From Acidobacteriota bacterium (lineage in GTDB: Bacteria > Acidobacteriota > Vicinamibacteria > Vicinamibacterales > 2-12-FULL-66-21): a DNA stretch of 35,149 bases. Positions 24,072-32,421 of this stretch are shown one piece after another (the stretch's first letter is position 1; each line of letters starts with the position of its first letter). The stretch spans positions 1-35,149 of the forward strand of contig QHWR01000011.1 of the NCBI GenBank assembly GCA_003223835.1. Reading direction: 5' to 3'. The translations under genes were made by a program, and so were the position numbers. Below the pieces are notes generated by a model. It had not been told where the DNA came from, did not search any database, and saw nothing but the letters and a program-made list of their open reading frames with translations.

Positions 24072-25445
24072 ATGAATCGTCGCGACGCAATCGGCACGCT
24101 TTCACTCGGCGGCGCTTCCCTGCTGGCGTCGGAATCACTCCCTGAGGCGCTCACGCCGAACATCCATCCGGGCTACGCGCAGGCGGTCACCGGCACGGCG
24201 CCGGTGAAGATCCGCGATATCAAGACGATTCTCACGGCGCCGAATCGGATCCGGCTGGTCGTCGTCAAGGTCGACACGACGGAGCCGGGCCTCGTCGGCT
24301 GGGGGTGCGCCACGTTCACGCAGCGCGCGCTGGTCGTGCAGACGGCCATCGAGCAATACCTCAGGCCGTTTCTGATCGGGCGCAACGTCGATGAGATCGA
24401 GGACATCTGGCAATCGAGCTATGTCAGCTCGTACTGGCGCAACGGTCCGGTTCTCTTCAACGCGATGAGCGGCGTCGACATCGCTTTGTGGGACATCAAA
24501 GGCAAACGCGCGGGCATGCCGCTCTATCAATTGCTCGGCGGCAAGGTCCGTCACGGCGCGGACTGCTACTTCCACGCGAGCGGCAACAGCTTCACCGAGG
24601 TGGAAGACAGTGCGCGGCGGGCGATGGAACAGGGCTTCCGGCACGTGCGTGCGCAGGTCGCCACGCCCGGTTACGCCGGCTACGGCGCGCGCGGGACGGC
24701 GCCGGCCGCGGCAGGCGCGCAGAATGAAGCTGTTGGGCCGACGAATCCGCGTGCCGTCTGGGAGCCGGCGCCGTACGTGCGCATGGTGCCGAAGCTGTTC
24801 GAGCACCTGCGCACGAAGCTCGGCGACGAGGTCGAGCTTCTGCACGACGTGCACGAGCGCGTGACGTTGAACCAGGCGATCAACCTGTGCAGGGCGCTCG
24901 AACCTTATCGCCTGTTCTTTCTCGAAGACCCGTTTCCGCCGGAAGAGAACGACCACTTCCGGCTGTTGCGCCAGCAGACGAGCGTCCCCATCGCGATGGG
25001 AGAGCTGTTCAACACGCAGCATGAATACGTGCCGCTCATCAAAGAGCGGCTGATTGATTTCATCCGCATCCACATCTCGCAGATCGGCGGGTTGAGTCCG
25101 GCGCGCAAGGTCGCGGCGCTCAGCGAGTACTTCGGCGTCCGCACGGCCTGGCACGGGCCCGGTGACGCATCGCCGATCGCGCACGCCGCGCAACTGGCGC
25201 TGGAGCTCGCGAGCTACAACTTCGGCGTCCACGAGGGCAGCAGCTTTCCGGCGGAGACGCAGGACGTCTTCGTGGGATGCCCGGAGGTGAAGAACGGCTA
25301 CATGCTCGCGCGGGAGAAGCCGGGCCTCGGCATCGAGGTGGACGAAAAGGTCGCCGCGAAATTCCCGGTCGTCGACGCGCCGCCCAATTTCGATTACTCG
25401 TGGGGAACGACACGAAGACGCGATGGGACTGTGATCAGACCGTAG
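24072..25445 (+). CDS. exported D-mannonate dehydratase-like enzyme (ManD/RspA group)
   Basis: ATG 24072 follows GGAGGG. The 457-residue protein begins with a twin-arginine leader of atypical composition (MNRRDAIGTLSLGGASLL), so Tat export is likely but less certain than for its neighbours. ManD features are clear: LLHDVHERVTLNQA with Asp259 and His261, Glu285 in FFLEDPFPPEE, Glu311 in AMGELFN, and His361 in AWHGPGDASPIAHAAQLALE. ManD dehydrates D-mannonate or D-gluconate to 2-keto-3-deoxygluconate with Mg2+. An insert around 200-230 (TPGYAGYGARGTAP through RAVWEPAPY) fits the disordered loop of that family. It lies 58 bases after the preceding operon, so it could be co-transcribed. Confidence 0.9.
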   Translation: MNRRDAIGTLSLGGASLLASESLPEALTPNIHPGYAQAVTGTAPVKIRDIKTILTAPNRIRLVVVKVDTTEPGLVGWGCATFTQRALVVQTAIEQYLRPFLIGRNVDEIEDIWQSSYVSSYWRNGPVLFNAMSGVDIALWDIKGKRAGMPLYQLLGGKVRHGADCYFHASGNSFTEVEDSARRAMEQGFRHVRAQVATPGYAGYGARGTAPAAAGAQNEAVGPTNPRAVWEPAPYVRMVPKLFEHLRTKLGDEVELLHDVHERVTLNQAINLCRALEPYRLFFLEDPFPPEENDHFRLLRQQTSVPIAMGELFNTQHEYVPLIKERLIDFIRIHISQIGGLSPARKVAALSEYFGVRTAWHGPGDASPIAHAAQLALELASYNFGVHEGSSFPAETQDVFVGCPEVKNGYMLAREKPGLGIEVDEKVAAKFPVVDAPPNFDYSWGTTRRRDGTVIRP

Positions 25446-25457
25446 AGCACGCCCCGG

Positions 25458-25531
25458 GGCGACGCCATCATTGGCTCCGGCTCCGCGGCTTCGCTGCACT
25501 TCACTCCGCCTACGCCAACGATGGCGCCGCC
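25458..25531 (-). repeat. 74-bp palindromic dispersed element, copy B
   Basis: This is the inverted copy of the element at 15703-15776, with terminal inverted repeats GGCGACGCCATCATTGGC (25458-25475) and GCCAACGATGGCGCCGCC (25514-25531), again 16 of 18 matching. It sits just past the ManD-like stop in a convergent gap and contains no gene. Confidence 0.85.
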
Positions 25532-25564
25532 TGGGGCGTGCGATGCGAATTGTCTTCGGTCATT

Positions 25565-25592
25565 CGTCATCCGCCATCCGTCATCCGTCATC
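25565..25592. repeat. CCGTCAT short tandem repeat
   Basis: CGTCATCCGCCATCCG is followed by further CCGTCATC units. The stop codon of the minus-strand gene (25588-25590) lies inside the run. This and copy B fill the gap after the ManD-like gene. Confidence 0.55.
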
Positions 25593-26491
25593 TTCGCAAG
25601 TCGACAACCGCGTACGTCCCGATCTTTGGAAGCGAGAACTCGGTGGCGCCGTCCGCGACGGCGAAGTCCTGCAGCGGCAGGCGGCCCGCGCCGGCGACGT
25701 ACGCGCCATCCTCTTTGTACGCGCCACGGAGGCGGATTCGCAGCCCCTCGATGTCGCGCCCGCCGTAATTCAGGAGGTGCAGCGAGCACGACCTCGCTCC
25801 CGTACACGCGCAGCGTCCGCTGCTCGTCGGTCAGTTGACGGCGGATCTTCAGCGCGAAGGCGCTCGGATCCGCGGCGTCCTCCACAGGGTAGTCGCGCGT
25901 GCCCACCGCGACGTTGATCCGGTAGCGCGGGGAAGGCGTCTTGACGGCATCGAACAGGAGGTTGCGGCGCGCCAGCAGGTTCATCACCTCGCCCGTGACG
26001 GCAGAACCATCGTCGACGACGGCGAGGTCGGCCAGGGAAGGCAAATCGGCGGCCGGGAGCGCCTCGAGGAACGCGAGCATCGTTCCAAGATCTTTCAGGT
26101 CCGACGGATCGATCTTCAGGATCGCGTCGGCGCCGTAGGCAAACGCCTCGGCGGCGGCGAGCGCGGCTTTGCCCGCCGGCACGTCGTAGACGTATCTCGC
26201 GCCCGGCGCCCGGGTGAAGCGCCAGCCGTTCGCGACGATCCACGGGGCGCGCGTGGGCGACGCCAACCCGGCGCGCGCGGTGACGCCCGGCGCGGGCAGC
26301 GCCTCCCGCGACGCAAGCTCCGCATCCGGGATCGGGCTGACTGAAAAGCCCGCGGCGCGCCACGCCGCGGCCCGGTCCGGCGCCACGCAGAGCTGTTTGA
26401 TGCCGGCGGCCTCGAGCTGCGGCCGGCTCTCGAGACCCTGCGTCCAGTACACACAAGGCAGCGAGAGGACGGCGAGCAGCAGGCGCGTCAT
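25588..26491 (-). CDS. secreted protein of unknown function, frameshifted near 25785
   Basis: The ATG at 26491 overlaps the stop of the DUF362 gene (ATGA). A Sec leader (TRLLLAVLSLPCVYWTQG) precedes a domain with QLEAAGIKQLCVAPDRAAAW, GWRFTRAPGARYVYDVPAG and ALAAAEAFAYGADAILKID, which looks like an alpha/beta barrel-type fold; I do not recognise the family. The frame is coherent to RVYGSEVVL near 25790 and then becomes arginine-rich. A neighbouring frame continues sensibly as LHLLNYGGRDIEGLRIRL down to IGTYAVVDLRR and a TGA at 25588, with a beta-sandwich look. Joining them gives about 300 residues. It is probably co-transcribed with the DUF362 gene. The break may be a sequencing error or a real mutation. 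Confidence 0.62.
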
Positions 26492-27639
26492 ACCGTGACG
26501 TCCTGCACCGTAATCCTGGCGAGATCGTACACGCCCAGGCCCAACGTCGACGCGTACTCCACGTGCCCCGGCTCGCGGATGATGATGTTGACGTTCGGAT
26601 CCGCGTCCCGCGCGCGCGAATCGTCCACCTTCAGCGATGCCGACGAGCGGTCCCAGATCGAGATCGCGCCTTCCGCGCGGCGTTTCTCGTCGATGACGTC
26701 GAGCAGCAGGCGATCGATCGCGACAGGATCGGTTCCGAACAGGATCCGGCGCGGATAGAAGACGTAGCGCTTCGTCCTTGCGAACGGACCGCCGTGCCAC
26801 ACGCCGCGCAGCCCGTCCATGATCTGCAGCACGGTCCTGGAACGAAGCGGCTCCATCGCTGCGAGCGTGCCGACCGCGGAGTAGGTGTGGGACTTGCCGC
26901 GCTGATGCGTGCGCGCGACGTTCGAGAAGCTGCCATACGCGATGTTCTTCAGGCACCCGGTCACGCCGGTCGCGCCGTGATCCTTCACGTTCGGGATATT
27001 GATGATCTTCGTCAGGCGCTCGGAGACGAGCCGCATCATGTTGGACCGCGTGTCGTCTTCGCCGAAAAAGTCCGCCTCGAGGTACGTGGCCGGATCGTAG
27101 CCGCTGTTGTCGACGTTCCGGTTGGCATGTTCGGCCGCGACGATCCGCACACCGTCGGGGAGGTGCGGCGCGTAGTTCACCTCGTCCAGTTGATTCTGAA
27201 AGCGCTCGTACAGATAAATCTGCGACAGCGGAACGCCGGCGCTCGTGAGCTGGCGGACGACCTCCGCCACGATCTCGTACGCGGACACGACGTACGGATA
27301 GCCGCCGCAGTTGACCTTGATGCCGACCACGTCGGAAGGGTCGAAGAATCGCCGCCACGCCGCGGCTGTCGTATCGGCGCCCGTCAGCGTCCGCATGCCG
27401 CGAGCGATCATCTCGCGCACGACGTCATCGTTGGCGGCGCCGGTGGACACGTCGACGCACCGGTCGGACCTGACCGATACCACACGGCCTGGATACGGAC
27501 CAGGCATCCCGGGCACGGCGGAAGGAGCGTAGCGCGTGACGACCCGGAGCGCCGGAAGTCCGGATCGAGTCTGGAACCTCGCCGCAGCCGTAGTGGAGGC
27601 GGCCGCCGCCACGAGTCGGATAAAAGCCCTGCGATCCAC
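26488..27639 (-). CDS. Tat-exported DUF362 domain protein
   Basis: GTG 27639 has GGAGG seven bases upstream. The 383-residue protein begins with a twin-arginine leader (DRRAFIRLVAAAASTTAAA). The DUF362 domain shows VGIKVNCGGYPYVVSAYEIVA, KIINIPNVKDHGATGVTGCL and FGTDPVAIDRLLLDVI. Some DUF362 proteins carry ferredoxin iron-sulfur clusters; this one has too few cysteines for that. The function is unknown. It heads a two-gene unit with the unknown secreted protein and is divergent from the TonB receptor, with a CCACAGAG hairpin between the two starts. Confidence 0.87.
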   Translation of the reverse strand: MDRRAFIRLVAAAASTTAAARFQTRSGLPALRVVTRYAPSAVPGMPGPYPGRVVSVRSDRCVDVSTGAANDDVVREMIARGMRTLTGADTTAAAWRRFFDPSDVVGIKVNCGGYPYVVSAYEIVAEVVRQLTSAGVPLSQIYLYERFQNQLDEVNYAPHLPDGVRIVAAEHANRNVDNSGYDPATYLEADFFGEDDTRSNMMRLVSERLTKIINIPNVKDHGATGVTGCLKNIAYGSFSNVARTHQRGKSHTYSAVGTLAAMEPLRSRTVLQIMDGLRGVWHGGPFARTKRYVFYPRRILFGTDPVAIDRLLLDVIDEKRRAEGAISIWDRSSASLKVDDSRARDADPNVNIIIREPGHVEYASTLGLGVYDLARITVQDVTV

Positions 27640-27676
27640 GGATGAACCTCCGGCTATCCGCGACGAGTGAATACGA

Positions 27677-27745
27677 CCACAGAGCGCACAGAGGCCACAG
27701 AGACCAATTGGGTGTTCTTCTCCGTGAGCTCTGTGATCTCTGTGG
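27677..27745. repeat. CCACAGAG inverted repeat between divergent genes
   Basis: CCACAGAGCGCACAGAG (27677-27693) faces CTCTGTGATCTCTGTGG (27729-27745), 15 of 17 positions pairing, with a 35-base loop holding another CCACAGAG. This hairpin lies in the 213-base divergent region and could affect both promoters. The rest of that region shows only the GGGAGGA site before the TonB receptor start. Confidence 0.8.
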
Positions 27746-27852
27746 TGGTTAAATGCATGCTGTCTCCCGCACGCGGCCCGTCATCGCGCTTGACAGCGTC
27801 TGCGGCGTGCGCCATGGTTACGCACATTCCATCGAAGGTAAAGGGAGGACTC

Positions 27853-30800
27853 ATGCGGATTCTGCGAGCTTTCCCGTCCACGGGCCTGCTCTTCCTCGCC
27901 ATCACGCTCTCACCCGTCGCCGCCCTGGCGCAAACCGGCGCGGCATCGTTGACGGGCATCGTCACCGATCAAAGCGGCGCGGCGGTCCCCGGCGCGACCG
28001 TGGTGGCCACGAACCAGGCGACCAATGTCGACTACACCGCCGTGTCGAACGACACGGGCAACTATACCGTCACGTCGCTTCCCGTTGGAACGTACGTCGT
28101 CAAGGCGGAGTTGTCGCGCTTCAAGACCGCGGCGACGAAGCCGATCCAGCTCGAGGCGATGCAGATCGCGCGTCTCGACTTCAAGCTCGAGCTCGGGGCC
28201 GTCGAGGAAACCGTGCAGGTGACCGGCGAGTCCCCCGTCCTGCAGACCGAATCGGCAACCGTCGGTGAAGTCATCTCGGGCACGACGCTGGCGGCCCTGC
28301 CGCTCAACGGCCGGAACACCGGACAGCTCTCGCTGCTGCTGCCCGGGGTCGTCTCGCCGAACCCGAGCACGTTCACGAACATCCGCAACTTCAGCGGCGG
28401 CCGGCCGTACGTCAACGGCAATCGGGAGCAGACCAACAACTACATGATCGACGGCGTCGACATGAACGAGACGATCGACAACCTCGTCGCGTACCAGCCG
28501 AGCCCGGACGCGCTCGCCGAGATCAGCGTCGAGACGAACAACTACGCCGCGGACACGGGCAACGTCGCGGGCGCCGTGATCAGCAACGTCGTGAAGTCGG
28601 GGACGAATCTTTTCAAGGGGAACATCTTCGAGTTCTACCGGAACAGCAAGATGGACGCGAACTCCTGGTCGAACAACCGTTCGAACGCGCCCAAGCCGAA
28701 CCGCCGGCAGGACATCTACGGCGGCACGCTCGGTGGACCGCTGCTGAAGAACAAGCTGTTTTTCTTCGGCAACTACCAGGGCACGCGGTTCGACGCGCCC
28801 GGGTTCGAAACGATCTCGCTCGTCCCGGACGCGTGGCGCCACGGCGACCTCTCCAGCATCGCGTCCGTCATTCGCGATCCGGTCACCGGAGTGGCGTTCG
28901 CGGGCAATCAGGTGCCCCAAAGCCGGATCAGTCCGATCGCGACGACGATCTTCAACAATCCGTCGCTCTACCCGCTACCGAATCGCACCGTGCCGGGGGG
29001 AATCACCGGGAACTACGTCGGCGAAACGCTGACGACGATTCGCGCGCATCAGGCTGACGCGCGCGTCGACTGGAACATTTCCGCGAAGGACAAGTTCTTC
29101 GGCCGGTTCTCGTACGCTGAATACGAATCGAAGAACAACAAGCGCGCGATTCCGCTGCTCCTGGGCAACCTGACCACGGCGCCGTTCCGCAACCTGGCGC
29201 TCAACTGGAACCGCATCTTCAGTCCGTCAGTCATCAACGAAGTCCTCGTCGGCTACAACCAGATCACGATCGTCTCGGACACGCTCGACTGGGCGGGGAT
29301 CGGCAACGCCAACGCGACGTTCGGGATCGCGGGCGGCCAGCCGATCCCCGGACTCAGCTCGATCGGCTGGGGCGGCAGCAGCGGCATCGTCTCGGCGATC
29401 GGCGCCGGCGCGAGCGACACCAACACGCTCGACAAGACGTATCAAGTCAACGAGAAGCTGACCTGGATCCGCGGACGTCAGACGCTGAAGTTCGGCGGAC
29501 AGCTCCTGCACTACGTCCAGCAGCGCTTCTATGCGGGTAACAACGGCTTGCTGGGTCTGTTCACGTACGGCGGCGGGTTCAGCGGCTCCCCGTTCTCCGA
29601 TTTCCTCCTCGACCAGGTGGCCACGAAGGGGCGCGGCAGCTCGACGCCCCCGTGGACGCAGTTGCACAACCGGTCGGCCCTCTACGTGCAGGACGACGCG
29701 AAGGTCACGCCGACGCTGACGCTGAACCTCGGGCTGCGGTGGGCGTACACGCAGCCGCTCGTCGAGAAAGACAATCGTCAGGGAAATTTCGATCTGACGA
29801 CGGGCCAGGAGATCCTGGCGAGCAACGGCAGCCGCGAGAATCGTGCGCTGTACAAGGCGTACAATAAAGGATTCGAGCCGCGGCTCGGGTTCGCGTGGCG
29901 TCCCGACGATCGATGGGTGGTGCGTGGCGCCTACGGCATCTCTCAGTACATGGAAGGAACGGGCGCCAATCTGCGGCTGCCGCTGAACCCGCCGTTCTTC
30001 TTCGAGTCCTTCGTTCAGTACGACTCGACGACCGGCGCCGGCGCGTTGGCGTCGGGATTCGCGGGGCTCAAGCCGCTCGATCAACCGTCGGGTCAGGTCC
30101 GCGCGTGGGATCCGAACCTCCGGCCGCAGTTCACGCAGCAGTGGAACGTCTTCGGCGAGTACCTGCTCACGCCGTCGACGTCGGTGAACGTCGGGTACGT
30201 CGGACACCACGCCACGCATCTCGTCACGCCGGTCGAAGGCAACCAGCCGCTGGCGGGGGCCGGGGATGTGTCGACCTGGCTGCCGCTGCAGCAGCGACGA
30301 CCGCTGTTCGCGACCGCGCCGCTCATCACCAACATCTCGACCACGGCCGCGCGCGGGCGGAGCAACTATAGCGGCCTGCAGGCGAGCGTCCGCCAGCGTA
30401 ACCTCAAGGGGCTCGAGTATCTCGCGTCCTACACACTCAGCAAGACGCTCACGAACAATCTCGGCTACTACGGATCGGGCGGCGTGGCCGCCGAGGGCGC
30501 GTACTGGATGAACACGTACCAGCCGGAATGGAACTACGGTCCCGCGTTCTTCGACGCGCGGCACAACTTCGTGTTCTCGGCGAACTATGAACTGCCCGTC
30601 GGCCGCGGCCGCACGTGGGCGGCGCAAGCGTCTCCGATCGTCGACGCGGTCGTGGGCGGGTGGCGCCTCAGCGGAGTGTTCCAGGCGCGCTCCGGTTTCC
30701 CGATCACCGTCACCGACGGCGCCAACCGGTCGCAGCAGGGCGTCCGCGGCAACGAGCGGCCGAACTGCGTCGGCAATCCCGTGCCAGCGGATCAGAACAT

Positions 30801-31098
30801 CGACCATTGGCTGGACATCAACGCGTTCGCGCGCGTGCCGCTTGGCACCTGGGGGAACTGCGGGACTGGTGTCGCGCGGGCGCCAAGCTACAACAACATC
30901 GATACCGTGCTCGCGAAGCAGTTCAAAACGGGCGGCGACCGCTACTTCGAGTTCCGGGCGGAAGCGTTCAATTTGTTGAACCACCCGAGCTTCGGTCCGC
31001 CGGCGCGCGACATCAATTCCCCGAACAACTTCGGCAGGATTACGAGCACCGTCAGCACGGCGCGCACGATGGAACTGGTACTGAAGTTCTTCTTCTGA
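27853..31098 (+). CDS. TonB-dependent receptor with carboxypeptidase-regulatory domain (Oar-like)
   Basis: ATG 27853 is chosen because GGGAGGA lies four to ten bases upstream and a clean signal peptide follows (LLFLAITLSPVAALAQ). The 1081-residue protein has an N-terminal CarboxypepD_reg Ig-like domain (about 30-110: ASLTGIVTDQSGAAVPGATV), a plug domain (about 115-235, with NNYMIDGVDMNET and VISNVVKSGTN) and a long outer-membrane beta barrel ending in MELVLKFFF, the terminal aromatic needed for insertion. It should import a large oligosaccharide or other ligand with TonB energy. Position next to sugar-acid enzymes suggests that class of ligand. A stem-loop follows its stop. Confidence 0.94.
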   Translation: MRILRAFPSTGLLFLAITLSPVAALAQTGAASLTGIVTDQSGAAVPGATVVATNQATNVDYTAVSNDTGNYTVTSLPVGTYVVKAELSRFKTAATKPIQLEAMQIARLDFKLELGAVEETVQVTGESPVLQTESATVGEVISGTTLAALPLNGRNTGQLSLLLPGVVSPNPSTFTNIRNFSGGRPYVNGNREQTNNYMIDGVDMNETIDNLVAYQPSPDALAEISVETNNYAADTGNVAGAVISNVVKSGTNLFKGNIFEFYRNSKMDANSWSNNRSNAPKPNRRQDIYGGTLGGPLLKNKLFFFGNYQGTRFDAPGFETISLVPDAWRHGDLSSIASVIRDPVTGVAFAGNQVPQSRISPIATTIFNNPSLYPLPNRTVPGGITGNYVGETLTTIRAHQADARVDWNISAKDKFFGRFSYAEYESKNNKRAIPLLLGNLTTAPFRNLALNWNRIFSPSVINEVLVGYNQITIVSDTLDWAGIGNANATFGIAGGQPIPGLSSIGWGGSSGIVSAIGAGASDTNTLDKTYQVNEKLTWIRGRQTLKFGGQLLHYVQQRFYAGNNGLLGLFTYGGGFSGSPFSDFLLDQVATKGRGSSTPPWTQLHNRSALYVQDDAKVTPTLTLNLGLRWAYTQPLVEKDNRQGNFDLTTGQEILASNGSRENRALYKAYNKGFEPRLGFAWRPDDRWVVRGAYGISQYMEGTGANLRLPLNPPFFFESFVQYDSTTGAGALASGFAGLKPLDQPSGQVRAWDPNLRPQFTQQWNVFGEYLLTPSTSVNVGYVGHHATHLVTPVEGNQPLAGAGDVSTWLPLQQRRPLFATAPLITNISTTAARGRSNYSGLQASVRQRNLKGLEYLASYTLSKTLTNNLGYYGSGGVAAEGAYWMNTYQPEWNYGPAFFDARHNFVFSANYELPVGRGRTWAAQASPIVDAVVGGWRLSGVFQARSGFPITVTDGANRSQQGVRGNERPNCVGNPVPADQNIDHWLDINAFARVPLGTWGNCGTGVARAPSYNNIDTVLAKQFKTGGDRYFEFRAEAFNLLNHPSFGPPARDINSPNNFGRITSTVSTARTMELVLKFFF

Positions 31099-31104
31099 TG
31101 GCGT

Positions 31105-31134
31105 CGTAGCGCAGGCCTTCAGGGCTGCGCTACG
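31105..31134 (+). terminator. stem-loop after the TonB receptor gene
   Basis: CGTAGCGCAG and CTGCGCTACG pair perfectly over ten bases, with a ten-base loop that can add two more pairs. No T-run follows at once (GGTTTTTT occurs about 20 bases on). It may be a terminator or one copy of a dispersed hairpin. Confidence 0.5.
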
Positions 31135-31169
31135 AAACGAGTTTCCAGCGGTCTCTGGTTTTTTCGACG

Positions 31170-32421
31170 ATGAGACGATTCCTGCTCCTGCTGCTGACGG
31201 GCATCGCGGCCGCCGCGGCGGCCGCGCAACAGCGCCCCGAGTTCGATCTCCTCATCAGGAACGGCCGATGCCGTCCTGGACGTGGCGGTCGCCGGCGGCA
31301 AGATTGCCGCCGTCGCCGCCAACCTTGCGCCGGCGCGCGCGCGAGACGTCGTGGATGCTCACGGCTTCTACGTCACGCCCGGCCTCATCGACATCCACGC
31401 GCACGTGTTCTGGGGCTCCGAGTCGAACGCCGCGTACAGCAACGGCTACAGCGCCGTCCAGCCCGATAGTCACTCGTTCCGGAGCGGCCAGACGACGCTC
31501 GTCGATGCGGGCGGATCCGGATGGAGGAACTTCCCGCAATTCAAGGAACAGGTGATCGACCGATCGAAGACGCGCGTGCTCGCGTTCCTCAACATCGTCG
31601 GGTCCGGCATGAAGGGAGGACCGGTCGAGCAGAACCTGTCCGACATGGATTCAAAGCTGACCGCGATGCGCATCCGCCAGTATCCGGGCGTCATCGTCGG
31701 CATCAAGGTCGCGCATTACAGCGGTCCGGAATGGGATCCGGTGACGCGCGCGGTCGCCGCGGGCCGCGAGACGAACGTCCCCGTGATGGTCGACTTCGGC
31801 GGCCACACGCCGCCGCTCTCGCTCGAAGACCTTCTCCTGACGCACCTCCGTCCCGGCGACATCCTGACGCACATGTACGCTCACGTCAGCGGGCGAATGT
31901 CCATCGTCGACGACGAGGGAAAGGTGCGGCCGTACGTGTGGGAAGCGCGCAAGCGGGGCGTCATTTTCGACGCGGGCCACGGCGCAGGGAGTTTCGTGTT
32001 CGGCCAGGCCATTCCCGCGATGAAACAAGGGTTCTATCCCGACGTGATCAGCACCGACCTGCACATCGGGAGCATGAACGGCGGCATGAAGGACATCCTG
32101 AACACGATGTCGAAGTTCCTGAACATGGGCATGCCGCTGCAGGACGTCATCAAGGCGAATACGTCGAAGGCCGCTGACGTCATCAGGCGCCCCGATCTCG
32201 GTCACCTGAGCGTCGGCGCGGACGCGGACGTCGCGGTGCTCAATGTGCTGCACGGGACGTTTGGCTTCGTGGACGTGGCGGGCGGCAAGATGCCCGGCGA
32301 TCGAAAACTGGAGTGCGAGCTGACGGTCAAAGGCGGCCAGGTCGTCTGGGATCTCAATGGCATCTCGCGGCCGCTGTGGAACGCGAACCGTCTGGAGCAA
32401 GCCAATGGCAAGCGTCAGTAG
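31170..32421 (+). CDS. secreted amidohydrolase/deacetylase-family metallohydrolase, frame broken near 31265
   Basis: ATG 31170 opens a Sec leader (RRFLLLLLTGIAAAAAAAQQ) and FDLLIRNGR, then the frame is lost. The next frame supplies AVLDVAVAGGKIAAVAANL and the whole catalytic barrel to the stop at 32421. In homologues about nine residues (of the RVIDPRNGI kind) join these parts, so about 26 bases appear deleted. Barrel motifs are HxH in DIHAHVFWG, a probable carboxylated lysine in VGIKVAHYSG, histidines in ILTHMYAH and DAGHGAG, and Asp in STDLHIGS. The family includes deacetylases and dihydroorotase-like enzymes. Translation from the internal ATG at 31282 would give a cytoplasmic, N-terminally short protein. 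Its stop overlaps the next gene by 17 bases. Confidence 0.8.

Noticed and set aside
29227-30984. 585-codon minus-strand open frame opposite the TonB receptor
   Set aside because: The plus strand encodes a complete receptor with signal peptide and terminal aromatic residue; the antisense product has no recognisable motif.
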